A DNA stretch of 64,000 nucleotides from DAOPXV01 sp964551445 (GTDB lineage Bacteria; Muiribacteriota; UBA9980): the NCBI GenBank assembly GCA_964551445.1, contig CAZKCG010000016.1:1-64000 (forward strand), written 5' to 3'. Under the pieces are notes generated by a model. It saw only the letters and a list, made by a program, of their open reading frames with translations. It was not told the DNA's origin and ran no database searches. Below are positions 32,873 through 41,253 of this stretch, one piece after another (the stretch's first letter is position 1; every line of letters begins with the position of its first letter). The position numbers and the translations under genes are program-made.

Positions 32873-34462
32873 TCAGCTTAATGATCTCGAAACCATCTTC
32901 AATATTGTTTCAGCGATAATGCTGTCATTAATTAAGGGTTTCGATATGTAATCGTCCATTCCGGCAGCTATGAATTTTTCACGGTCGTTGGCCATTGCGT
33001 ATGCCGTTAGCGCTATTATAGGGGTATGTTCCCCCGTTCTGACCTCGATTTCTCTTATCTTGCGCGCCGCCTCAAAACCGTCCATTTCCGGCATCTGTCC
33101 GTCCATTATGATAGCGTCGAATCTTTCCGCTTCATAAAGTTTCAAAGCTTCACGGCCGTTAGACGCGGTCGATATGTGCCAGCCGTATTTTTTCAGAAGC
33201 ATCACTACAAGTTTCAGATTTATCTCGTCGTCTTCGGCCACGAGTATTTTCAATTTTCCGGCTGGCGCCGTGATCTTTTTTAAAGGTATCTCAAACGGCC
33301 CGTTTTCAAGATCTTCAAGACCGATCGCGAACGGTACCGTGACGGTGAACGAACTTCCTTTTCCTATCTCGCTTTTTACCGAAACGCTCCCGCCCATCAT
33401 TTCCGCGAGCCCTTTGACTATTGAAAGGCCGAGTCCGGTGCCGCCGTATCTGCGGGTGTTCGAATCATCCAGCTGATGGAACATTTGAAATATTTCTTCG
33501 GTCTTATCGGGATGGATCCCGATCCCCGTGTCGGAGACCTCGAGTGATATTATCGAATTTTCTAAAGTTCTTTCGATACAGGATATTTTAACCTTGACCC
33601 CGCCGGCAATAGTGAATTTTACGGCGTTCGCCAGAAGGTTTATAAGGATCTGTTTAACTCTTAATTCGTCGCCGGATATTTTATAATTTATCGCCGGATC
33701 TATTTCATAAGAAATGGAAAGCCCTTTCCTTTTAGCTTCTTCGCCTATTATTTTCAGGGAGCTTTTAACCGTTTCGGTTATATCGAAAGCTTTATTATCA
33801 AGCTGTAATTTCTTCGCCTCGATCTTTGAAAAATCAAGGATGTCGTTAATAACTTCCAGAAGGTGTTCGGACGAAGTTTTTATCATTTCGTTGAATTCCA
33901 TTTGGTTCTCATCAAGGCCGGTGGTTGATAAAAGGCCTGAAAAGCCCATTATTCCGTTCATCGGCGTTCGAAGCTCATGGCTCATATTCGCCACGAACCT
34001 GCTTTTAGCCATGCTCGCTTCCTCGGCCTTTTCCTTTGCGATAAGAAGTTGTTCGAACGCGCGCTCCTTATCTTTTTGCATTTTTTTCTTTTCGATGGCT
34101 TCGGATACGGCGAAAGATAATCGTGAAATATGGCCTTTGATAAGATAATCGCTCGCTCCGGCTTTCATGCATTCGACGGCGACGTCTTCGTTCATGGCTC
34201 CGGTTAAAATAATAAAGGGAAGGAATGGGTCGTGTTTTAAAGAAAGTTTTAACGCGCTCATGCCGTCAAATGCAGGCATTGAATAATCGGAAATGACTAT
34301 ATCCGGCTTGAAATCATCGAGCGCGGCCAGAAAAGTTTCGGCCGTTTCGACGATCATGTGTGAAAAAAGCATTCCGGCTTTTTTTAATTCACGAACGGCA
34401 AGTTCGTTGTCGGAAGGCATATCTTCAACGAATAGTATTTTTATATGATTTTCTGATCTCAT
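32873..34462 (-). CDS. Hybrid kinase REC-HisKA-HATPase-REC (module C, gene 3)
   Basis: 529 residues, cytosolic. Receiver 1 (about 7-130) has LFVEDMPSDNE, ISDYSMPAFDG and YLIKGH. A coiled coil precedes HisKA (FVANMSHELRTPMNGIMGF) and HATPase (DTGIGI, GGTGLGLSIVKGLAEMMGG). Receiver 2 (about 405-525) has VAEDDE, IMDGQMPEMDGFEAA and YISKPL. It shares its last four domains with the kinase at 37220 at high similarity. It stands third in the operon order kinase (37174), Rcp1-like receiver (35030), receiver-kinase, matching modules A and B. The gap to 34581 is 118 nt. No HPt is attached. The ribosome site GGGAG is well placed. Confidence 0.94.
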   Translation of the reverse strand: MRSENHIKILFVEDMPSDNELAVRELKKAGMLFSHMIVETAETFLAALDDFKPDIVISDYSMPAFDGMSALKLSLKHDPFLPFIILTGAMNEDVAVECMKAGASDYLIKGHISRLSFAVSEAIEKKKMQKDKERAFEQLLIAKEKAEEASMAKSRFVANMSHELRTPMNGIMGFSGLLSTTGLDENQMEFNEMIKTSSEHLLEVINDILDFSKIEAKKLQLDNKAFDITETVKSSLKIIGEEAKRKGLSISYEIDPAINYKISGDELRVKQILINLLANAVKFTIAGGVKVKISCIERTLENSIISLEVSDTGIGIHPDKTEEIFQMFHQLDDSNTRRYGGTGLGLSIVKGLAEMMGGSVSVKSEIGKGSSFTVTVPFAIGLEDLENGPFEIPLKKITAPAGKLKILVAEDDEINLKLVVMLLKKYGWHISTASNGREALKLYEAERFDAIIMDGQMPEMDGFEAARKIREIEVRTGEHTPIIALTAYAMANDREKFIAAGMDDYISKPLINDSIIAETILKMVSRSLS

Positions 34463-34580
34463 ATTAATTCTCCCGTTTGGTTATAAGGGACCTTTTATGC
34501 TTTAACCCGGCAGCCGTTCAATTTCGTGATCCGTTTCGTATTTTTTGCATTGATAAAGAGTGAATGGCGTTTTCCATTTT

Positions 34581-35030
34581 TTATTTTCCCGGCAGCTGAT
34601 TGAGCAGCAGCCAGTATAGCCCGATATCCTTTATCGATTCGACGAATTTTTCGAAATTGACGGGTTTTACGAGATAACTGTTCACTCCGAGCTGATAACT
34701 TTCGATCATATCTTTTTCTTCTTTTGAAGAGGTGAGCACGACGACCGGAATTATCTTAGTGACTGGATCGGTTTTAATGACTTTTAAAACCTCAAGGCCG
34801 CTGACCTTTGGAAGTTTCAGATCCAGCAGAATAAGTTTCGGCCTGTTCTGGCCTTCCAATCCGCTGAACTGTCCGCGGGCGTAAATAAAATCCAGCGCCT
34901 CCGCGCCGTCCTGGACATGGACGATCTTATTCGAAAAATTGCTTTTTTTAAAGGCTCTAAGCGCCATTTCGGCGTCGTTCATATTGTCTTCGACTAAAAG
35001 TATTTCGACAGCTTTATCATTACCGTTCAT
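34581..35030 (-). CDS. Rcp1-like single-domain response regulator (module C, gene 2)
   Basis: 149 residues. It has ILLVEDNMNDAEMALRAFKKS, Asp in LILLDLKLPKVSGLEVL, Ser/Thr in VVVLTSSKEE and Lys in YLVKPVNFEKF. The tail IGLYWLLLNQLPGK is very close to that of 18924. Its start overlaps the stop of the kinase at 35027 by 4 nt. Position and family match the middle genes of modules A and B. Confidence 0.95.
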   Translation of the reverse strand: MNGNDKAVEILLVEDNMNDAEMALRAFKKSNFSNKIVHVQDGAEALDFIYARGQFSGLEGQNRPKLILLDLKLPKVSGLEVLKVIKTDPVTKIIPVVVLTSSKEEKDMIESYQLGVNSYLVKPVNFEKFVESIKDIGLYWLLLNQLPGK

Positions 35031-37174
35031 TGATCCGTCTCCTTGTTTGGTATTGAAAAATAAAATGCGGCGCCCTCGCCCGGTTTTCCTTCAGCCCATA
35101 CGCGCCCGCCATGGCGGCTTATCACTCGCTGTACAAGTGCCAGTCCAACGCCGTTGCCCTCGAATTCTTCCGATTTGTGAAGCCTTTGAAAGACTCCGAA
35201 GAGTTTACTGATATACTTGGGGTTAAATCCTGCGCCAGTATCTTTTATGAAATAGACATAGCTTTTATTTTCATCATCATCATATCCGCCGACCTCGATC
35301 TTTTTTATCGCGGATTTCATCGTATATTTTATGGCGTTCGATATCAAATTGAACCAGACCTGCCGCATAAGGTTTATATCACCAACCGTGTTCTTTATCG
35401 GTCCTATCGAAAAATTAAATTGCTGAAGAATTTCCGGCGCCGCCGATTCAGAGTATACCATATTTACGAGATTTTTCATATCGATTTCGAAAAAATCAAT
35501 TTCGCTTCTGATGACCTTTGAAAGCAGCAGCAGGTCAGTGATAAGCTGGTCCATTTTTTTTGTGTTGGTCCGGATAACGTTTAAAAGGCGTTTTCCCTCA
35601 TCGTCGAGCTTGTCGTAATAATCTTCTATTAAAAATCCGGAAAAACCTTCGATGGCGCGCAGCGGCGATCGCAGATCGTGTGAGACCGAATACGCGAAAG
35701 CCTCCAGTTCTTTGTTCGAAGCGTTGAGCTGGGCTGTCCTTTCGGCGACCCTCTTTTCAAGCGTGGCGTTGAATTTTTTGATCTCTTCTTCGGCTTTTTT
35801 TCTGATCGTGATATCGTTTATCACTGCCAGAAAAACAGGTCCGTTAGCGGTATCGACGAGCTGAAGATGGACCTCGACGTTATAGCCGGTTCCGTTCTTC
35901 CGGCGGTGTATGGTTTCGAAGATAAGAATGTCTTCTTCTTTTTTTATAAGCGGCTCGATGGCCCGTCTGAACGATTCTTCGGTATATTCCGGTTTTATGT
36001 CGATCGGCGTCATTTTAGCCATTTCTTCCATGTTATAGCCGATGTTCTGCTGAGCGCCGGTATTAACGAACTTGAAAAGGAGCGTTTCCGTGTCGAATAC
36101 GTAGATCTCGTTAAGACTTCTGGATATAACATCCTGCAGCCATGAGCGTTCGCGTTCCGCTTCATATTTTTCCATGTAAAAGCGGATGTCCCGCTGCCGC
36201 AGCGCGAAACTCAGGCTTATTCTCGCGCCGAAAAGAAGAACGCCGACAAAAGCTATCAATATCCACAACCTTTCTCTGAGCGGTTCATAAACTTCAGAAA
36301 TATCCATTTTAGATACGATGAACCATGGCGAATCAGGAATCGGGCGAATGTCGGCGATTGTATTTATACCTCTATAGTCGACGCCTTCAATTATTCCAAT
36401 TTCACCAAGGACGGCTTTTACGGATGGTACTTCCGTTCTTGTAAGCGGGATCCGTAGATTTAACGCGGCGTCTTTTTTAAATTTAAGATCGTTTAAAAAC
36501 AAAACATCGCATCCGTCGCTGCGGATCAGCAATGTTTCAGCGGATATACTCGGCGTCGGCCACTTTTGAATGAAGGGATAAAGATAGGTCTCCGGATCGA
36601 TCCTGAGAATAAGGACGCCGAGCGGGAGATCTTTATTGCGCGGGTCCAGGATAGGTATGAAAATAGCCATGTATATTTTTTTATCGATCTCGTTTCGATA
36701 AAAATCCCGGAATTTTATTTGAGCTTTTCGTAATGTTTCTGAAGCGAGTTTTTTTGTGTTGGGAGTCGCAGGTTTCTGGCTCGCCGGGACGGTCATGCGT
36801 TCGACTTCTCCCGTGTCGATCAAAGATATGCGGTCGTATTGATAGCAGACCTTGTATTTATTTAACCAATCGTTAAGATCTTCTTTAATGTAAGCATTAT
36901 CCGGTTCTTTATAGAAGCGTGATACAAGGTCGAAGAAGTTATGGTTGTTAAAAAAGATCCCGGCGTCGCCCATCCTTTCGCTGCGCCATTGTTCGAGCTG
37001 GCTGACCTTGAGTTCGGCTATCGAGGAAAGCTGGTGTTCAAGTCCGGTCCGAAAACTCTTTTCGTAATTTTTATAGTAAAAATAGCCCGCCGCCATAATG
37101 CCCGAAGCGAGAAGAATGAATATTACGAGAAAAATATGTTCGGAGACCCAGCCGTTTTTATTTTTTTGGTTCAT
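35027..37174 (-). CDS. Membrane histidine kinase with periplasmic Cache-like sensor and PAS (module C, gene 1)
   Basis: 715 residues. TM1 (about 12-30) and TM2 (about 305-325) flank a periplasmic sensor of about 275 residues with SSIAELKVSQLEQWR, KIYMAIFIPILDP, RIDPETYLYPFIQKWP and SPWFIVSKMDISEVY. It is paralogous to the sensor of the 15062 kinase but without that protein's N-terminal multi-TM block. A PAS domain (about 345-465) follows, then a coiled coil, HisKA (FAYSVSHDLRSPLRAIEGF) and HATPase (KDTGAGFNPKYISKLFGVFQRLH, GNGVGLALVQRVISRHGG). It is translationally coupled to the receiver at 34581 and lies 45 nt behind the PAS hybrid kinase gene. Its ribosome site is AAGGAG. Ligand unknown. 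Confidence 0.94.
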   Translation of the reverse strand: MNQKNKNGWVSEHIFLVIFILLASGIMAAGYFYYKNYEKSFRTGLEHQLSSIAELKVSQLEQWRSERMGDAGIFFNNHNFFDLVSRFYKEPDNAYIKEDLNDWLNKYKVCYQYDRISLIDTGEVERMTVPASQKPATPNTKKLASETLRKAQIKFRDFYRNEIDKKIYMAIFIPILDPRNKDLPLGVLILRIDPETYLYPFIQKWPTPSISAETLLIRSDGCDVLFLNDLKFKKDAALNLRIPLTRTEVPSVKAVLGEIGIIEGVDYRGINTIADIRPIPDSPWFIVSKMDISEVYEPLRERLWILIAFVGVLLFGARISLSFALRQRDIRFYMEKYEAERERSWLQDVISRSLNEIYVFDTETLLFKFVNTGAQQNIGYNMEEMAKMTPIDIKPEYTEESFRRAIEPLIKKEEDILIFETIHRRKNGTGYNVEVHLQLVDTANGPVFLAVINDITIRKKAEEEIKKFNATLEKRVAERTAQLNASNKELEAFAYSVSHDLRSPLRAIEGFSGFLIEDYYDKLDDEGKRLLNVIRTNTKKMDQLITDLLLLSKVIRSEIDFFEIDMKNLVNMVYSESAAPEILQQFNFSIGPIKNTVGDINLMRQVWFNLISNAIKYTMKSAIKKIEVGGYDDDENKSYVYFIKDTGAGFNPKYISKLFGVFQRLHKSEEFEGNGVGLALVQRVISRHGGRVWAEGKPGEGAAFYFSIPNKETDQ

Positions 37175-37219
37175 ACCAGAGCTCCTTATTTTTAACGAAC
37201 CGCCGCGCCGACTGAAATA

Positions 37220-38854
37220 TTAAAATTTCGAGATCAGTTTTAATATTGTTTCGGCTAAAATATCTTCTTTTTCAACAGGTTTGGTTATATAATCGTCCAT
37301 TCCGGAGTCCATGAATTTCTGGCGGTCGCCCTCCATGGCGTATGCCGTGAGAGCTATTATCGGGATCCGCTCGCCTGTTCCGATTTCGAGTTTCCTTATC
37401 TTTTGCGCAGCCTCGTATCCGTCCATTTCCGGCATTCGGCCGTCCATTATTATGGCGTCGAATTTTTCTTTCGTGTAAGCGCTCAGGGCCTGCAGGCCGT
37501 TAACGGCGGTTACGACTTCCCAGCCGTAGCTTTCGAGCGTGAGGGTAGTGAGTTTGAGGCACAGCTCATCGTCTTCGGTCACGAGTATCCTTAATTTTTT
37601 AAATGGGGTGACGAAATTTTTGGAGGACATTCCTTCGTGACCGGCATCGGATCGATCGACCGTTTCATCGCTTATTTCCAGCGGTATCGTGACGGTGAAT
37701 GTGCTGCCTTCGCCTATATTGCTTGCGACCGAGACGCTTCCTCCCATTATTTCCAGGAGCCCTCTTACTATCGAAAGGCCGAGGCCCGCGCCCCCCTGGC
37801 GTCTGGTGCTGGAATCGTCGAGCTGGTGGAACATTTCAAAAATTTCGCCGGTTTTTTCCGGAGGTATTCCGATACCGGTATCTGAAATCGAGATCGAGAT
37901 CATTGAAATATTTTCCGTCCGCCCGCTCTCCGATACTTTTACGGTTATGCCGCCCTTGTAGGAAAATTTAACGGCGTTTGAGAGAATGTTTATAAGTATC
38001 TGTTTTATTCTCAGTTCGTCGCCGTTCATTTCGTGATCTATTTCGGGGGCTATTTCGCAAATGGTATAAAGTCCTCTGGATTTGGCCAGTTCCGATATTA
38101 TCCCGATCGAGTTTTTAACGGTCTGTTTTATATCGAAAGGCTTTTTGTAGAGTTTTAATTTTTTAGCCTCGAGTTTTGAAAAATCAAGTATATCGTTGAT
38201 AAGTTCAAGGAGGTGTTCCGAAGAAGCGTTAATCATTTCCGTGAATTCGAGCTGGCTCTTATTAAGCCCGGAGAGCGAAAGCAGTTTTGAGAACCCCATT
38301 ATGCCATTCATCGGCGTGCGCAGTTCATGGCTCATATTCGCCATGAAATTGCTTTTGGCGGCGCTTGCGGCTTCAGCTGTTTCTTTGGCTTTTAAAAGTT
38401 CGGCCTGATTTTCTTTCAGCTTTTCCTCGGCCAACCTGCGCTCCGTTATGTCATGGATTATCGAAAAAAGGATGGTTTCGCCTTTTATGACGATCGGAGT
38501 GGAATGGACCTCGACCGTTCTGATATCGCCGCCAGCGAGCCTGTGGCGGAATATAAAAAAATTTCTGCGTTCGTTCTTCGCGGAATTCATTTCATGAAGT
38601 ATTTCATCATCGGATAATTGATTGATCTGGTTGATGTTCATGGCTCTAAGAGTTTCGGCGGAATAGCCATAATACCCGGCCGCGGCCGAATTGGCGTCGA
38701 CTATCGTTCCGTCATCGGGGGATATCAGGAGCATGACCGCGTTGTGCCGTTCGAACATGCCGCGAAAAAGCTCCCCGCTTTCGGCTATAGCCGGCTCCGG
38801 TTTAGTTTTATCGAAAGCGCTCGATTTGTCGTCGGTTCCTTTAAGTATGTTCAT
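37220..38854 (-). CDS. PAS hybrid kinase (PAS-HisKA-HATPase-REC)
   Basis: 544 residues, cytosolic. The PAS domain (about 27-145) has FERHNAVMLLISPDDGTIVDANSAAAGYYGY and SIIHDITERRLAEEK. HisKA is FMANMSHELRTPMNGIMGF; HATPase has DTGIGIPPEKTGEIFEMFHQLD and GGAGLGLSIVRGLLEIMGG. The C-terminal receiver has VTEDDE, IMDGRMPEMDGYEAA and YITKPVEKED. There is no HPt. It is 34 nt downstream of lipA and 45 nt upstream of the 37174 kinase, in one minus-strand operon driven from 39823-39851. It is a close paralogue of the 32873 kinase, differing in having a PAS instead of a receiver at the N-terminus. Confidence 0.94.
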   Translation of the reverse strand: MNILKGTDDKSSAFDKTKPEPAIAESGELFRGMFERHNAVMLLISPDDGTIVDANSAAAGYYGYSAETLRAMNINQINQLSDDEILHEMNSAKNERRNFFIFRHRLAGGDIRTVEVHSTPIVIKGETILFSIIHDITERRLAEEKLKENQAELLKAKETAEAASAAKSNFMANMSHELRTPMNGIMGFSKLLSLSGLNKSQLEFTEMINASSEHLLELINDILDFSKLEAKKLKLYKKPFDIKQTVKNSIGIISELAKSRGLYTICEIAPEIDHEMNGDELRIKQILINILSNAVKFSYKGGITVKVSESGRTENISMISISISDTGIGIPPEKTGEIFEMFHQLDDSSTRRQGGAGLGLSIVRGLLEIMGGSVSVASNIGEGSTFTVTIPLEISDETVDRSDAGHEGMSSKNFVTPFKKLRILVTEDDELCLKLTTLTLESYGWEVVTAVNGLQALSAYTKEKFDAIIMDGRMPEMDGYEAAQKIRKLEIGTGERIPIIALTAYAMEGDRQKFMDSGMDDYITKPVEKEDILAETILKLISKF

Positions 38855-38888
38855 GATAGCGGTGTACTACTCCTTCGGACAGCCATTT

Positions 38889-39767
38889 TCAGTTTATTAT
38901 TTCGTTAAAAGTGGTCTCGGCCAGATAAGAGCTTCTTACGAGAGCAGATGAAGCCGCGGCTTTAAACCCCAGTTCGTAAGCGATGTTTTTATATTCAGTG
39001 AATTTTTCTTCGGAGATATATTCGGCCACGGGATAATTATGGATCGAAGGCGCGATATACTGGCCGATAGTTATTATGTCGCAATCGGCCGAGCGCAGGT
39101 CTTTCATAAGCGATACCACTTCGTCTAACGATTCGCCCATGCCGGCCATTATTCCGGATTTTGAATATATTCCGGATGAGAAGCGCTTTACGTTTTTAAT
39201 GACTTTCAGCGAGCGGCCGTAATCGGACCCGCGTCTGACCCTTTCGTATAACGACGGGACGGTTTCGAGGTTATGAGATAGAACCGTAAGGCCCGGAGCT
39301 GAAAGTATTGTTTTTAAACTTTCCTCGCTGCCTGCGAGATCGGGGATGAGCGCCTCTATTTTAATTTCCGGCCTGGTTTCGTGAATTTTAGTTATGACGC
39401 GGCGGTAGTGGTCCGCTCCGCCGTCGGAAAGATCGTCGCGGGTGGGGGAAGTGAGGACCGCGTATTTCAGCTCGAGCCTTGTTACGGCTTCGGTTATGTT
39501 TTCAATTTCAAGATCATCCGGTGGCAGGGGTTTTTCACGGCCGACGGCGCAGAAAGAACAGCCGCGGGTGCAGTTTCGCCCGAGAATGAGAAATGTCGCC
39601 ACCTTATCCTTGAAGCATTTTCCGCGGTTCGGGCACAGGGCGCTCTCGCAGACAGTATTTAAATTGAGCTCCTCTAAAAGAGACCGCGTTTCAAGGCTCT
39701 CGCCTTTTCTATAATTTCTTTTGTTTTCGAGTATCTCGTTCTTTAGTTTTTCAGGTATTTTCAGCAT
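38889..39767 (-). CDS. lipA: Lipoyl synthase (radical SAM)
   Basis: 292 residues, the usual length. LipA inserts two sulfurs into octanoyl chains on lipoyl domains. The auxiliary cluster motif CESALCPNRGKC (CX4CX5C), the radical SAM motif CTRGCSFC (CX3CX2C) and the C-terminal RSSYLAE are all present, with SPTRDDLSDGGADHY and GMGESLDEV in the expected places. The start has GAGGA upstream. No lipB or lplA is seen nearby. It is the first gene of a minus-strand operon whose following four genes are all signalling proteins, an unusual neighbourhood for a cofactor enzyme. Confidence 0.97.
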   Translation of the reverse strand: MLKIPEKLKNEILENKRNYRKGESLETRSLLEELNLNTVCESALCPNRGKCFKDKVATFLILGRNCTRGCSFCAVGREKPLPPDDLEIENITEAVTRLELKYAVLTSPTRDDLSDGGADHYRRVITKIHETRPEIKIEALIPDLAGSEESLKTILSAPGLTVLSHNLETVPSLYERVRRGSDYGRSLKVIKNVKRFSSGIYSKSGIMAGMGESLDEVVSLMKDLRSADCDIITIGQYIAPSIHNYPVAEYISEEKFTEYKNIAYELGFKAAASSALVRSSYLAETTFNEIIN

Positions 39768-39822
39768 TTAATAAGGTCCTCATTGATCGCGCGCTATATT
39801 GTTTCTTTGATTATCGCGTTAA

Positions 39823-39851
39823 ATTATACTCTCTATTGTTCTAAAAATCAA
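39823..39851 (-). promoter_or_regulatory. Sigma-70 promoter of the lipA-kinase operon
   Basis: Minus strand TTGATT (39846-39851), 17 nt, perfect TATAAT (39823-39828). It is divergent from the hpt promoter at 39873, with the two -35 boxes 21 nt apart. Confidence 0.75.
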
Positions 39852-39872
39852 TCATTTAAAGCCGAATATTTA

Positions 39873-39901
39873 TTTACTTTTCAGTCATTTTGTAGTAGAA
39901 T
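39873..39901 (+). promoter_or_regulatory. Sigma-70 promoter of hpt and the MBL hydrolase gene
   Basis: TTTACT (39873-39878), 17 nt, TAGAAT (39896-39901). The leader is about 36 nt. Confidence 0.55.
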
Positions 39902-39943
39902 TTATAGTATAGGCAAAAGAAAAGGAGAGTTTAAAGCTCCGCT

Positions 39944-40501
39944 ATGGATAAATATATTTCATATAATCTCAAAAACAAAGAGATAAAGTTTAAAAAAATA
40001 ATATCGGAAATGCAGATACAAAATAGAGTTAGAGAGCTCGCCACCCGCATCAGCATAGATTTTCAGGGCGAGTCCATTTATCTTGTCGCCATATTGAAAG
40101 GCGCCTTCGTTCTATTGTCCGATCTGGCCAAATATATAACCGTCCCCTGCGAATGCGGCTTCATGGGCGTGTCGAGTTACGGCAACGCCAGAGTTTCAAG
40201 CGGGAACGTGCGCATCACAAAAGATCTGGATGAAGATATCGAGGGGAAGAACGTTATAATAGTTGAGGACATCGTCGATACCGGCATAACGCTCAACTTT
40301 TTAAAAGAATATATGAGAACCAGAAAACCGAAAGCCGTCAGAATTTGCTCGCTGCTTTCAAAGACCGAATGCAGAAAGACGGATGTCGTCGTAGAATATG
40401 TCGGTTTCGAGATAGCCAACGAATTCGTCATCGGCTACGGCCTCGATTACGAACAATATCTGAGAAATCTTCCATACATCGCGTCCGTTAAAATTGATTG
40501 A
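39944..40501 (+). CDS. hpt: Hypoxanthine(-guanine) phosphoribosyltransferase
   Basis: 185 residues, standard size. Converts hypoxanthine/guanine plus PRPP to IMP/GMP in purine salvage. Visible motifs are LVAILKGAFVLLSDL (PPi loop), the flexible-loop segment GVSSYGNARVSSG, the PRPP-binding VIIVEDIVDTGITL, and VGFEIANEFVIGYGLDY near the C-terminus. The ATG at 39944 lies 14 nt from GGAGAG, a long spacing, but no better start exists. It overlaps no gene; the MBL hydrolase starts 17 nt later and is probably co-transcribed. Confidence 0.95.
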   Translation: MDKYISYNLKNKEIKFKKIISEMQIQNRVRELATRISIDFQGESIYLVAILKGAFVLLSDLAKYITVPCECGFMGVSSYGNARVSSGNVRITKDLDEDIEGKNVIIVEDIVDTGITLNFLKEYMRTRKPKAVRICSLLSKTECRKTDVVVEYVGFEIANEFVIGYGLDYEQYLRNLPYIASVKID

Positions 40502-40518
40502 GCCACGAGGGGTATAAA

Positions 40519-41163
40519 ATGCTTTTAAAAAATATTCTGATCACGCAGCTGGGCGAACTTCAGACCAACTGCTACATAATTTATTGCGAACAGACAAAAA
40601 AATGCGCCATAATAGATCCGGGCGCCGAGCCTGAAAAACTCGCCAGAAAAATAGACTCGTTAAGGCTTATACCTGAATATATCCTTCTAACGCACGGCCA
40701 TTATGATCATATCGGCGGAGTGAAATATCTTTTAGAACTTTATAAAAACTACGGCATCAAGCTCGCCTGCCACGCGGAAGAAACTGCTTCAATTATGGAT
40801 CCCAAACTTAATTATTCAGAAATGCTTGGAATACCGTGTGCCTTACCCGAACCGGACCTGAAACTCATGGAAGGCGATGTTATAAAAATAGGAGAGAGCG
40901 TCAAACTCGAGGTCATCCACACGCCGGGACATACTTTCGGCGGATGCTGTTTCAAATTTGAAGATAAGGTCTTATTTTCAGGAGACACGCTTTTTAACCA
41001 GTCGATAGGAAGGACGGACCTCTATGGAGGGAGCATCGAAAATATAATTTCCGCCATAAAGGAAAAGCTTTTTATTCTCGATGATAAAATGACGGTATTG
41101 CCGGGACACGGGCCGCATACGACGATCGGATCTGAAAAATCCCACAACATGTATATCGAATAG
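40519..41163 (+). CDS. MBL-fold hydrolase (glyoxalase II-like)
   Basis: 214 residues. The metallo-beta-lactamase signature THGHYDHIGG supplies the first metal ligands. HTPGHTFGG, FSGDTLF and LPGHGPHTTIG give the further His and Asp residues. Sequence order and length fit the stand-alone GloB-like subgroup, which acts on thioesters or related substrates; the true substrate cannot be read. I chose ATG 40519 because GAGGGG lies 6 nt before it; a TTG at 40498 is possible but has no ribosome site. It follows hpt by 17 nt. Confidence 0.9.
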   Translation: MLLKNILITQLGELQTNCYIIYCEQTKKCAIIDPGAEPEKLARKIDSLRLIPEYILLTHGHYDHIGGVKYLLELYKNYGIKLACHAEETASIMDPKLNYSEMLGIPCALPEPDLKLMEGDVIKIGESVKLEVIHTPGHTFGGCCFKFEDKVLFSGDTLFNQSIGRTDLYGGSIENIISAIKEKLFILDDKMTVLPGHGPHTTIGSEKSHNMYIE

Positions 41164-41253
41164 CAGCCGCTCATTAATGAAAAATAAAATATAGCCGATA
41201 ACACTCTATAATGTATCAGCAGACCATTTGTTAAGCTTAGGAGAGTGAGATCA

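Noticed and set aside
39783..39986. 67-codon + strand frame before hpt
   Set aside because: It covers the divergent promoters of lipA and hpt, and overlaps hpt out of frame.
40498..40518. TTG 40498 as start of the MBL hydrolase
   Set aside because: No ribosome site; ATG 40519 has GAGGGG at 6 nt.
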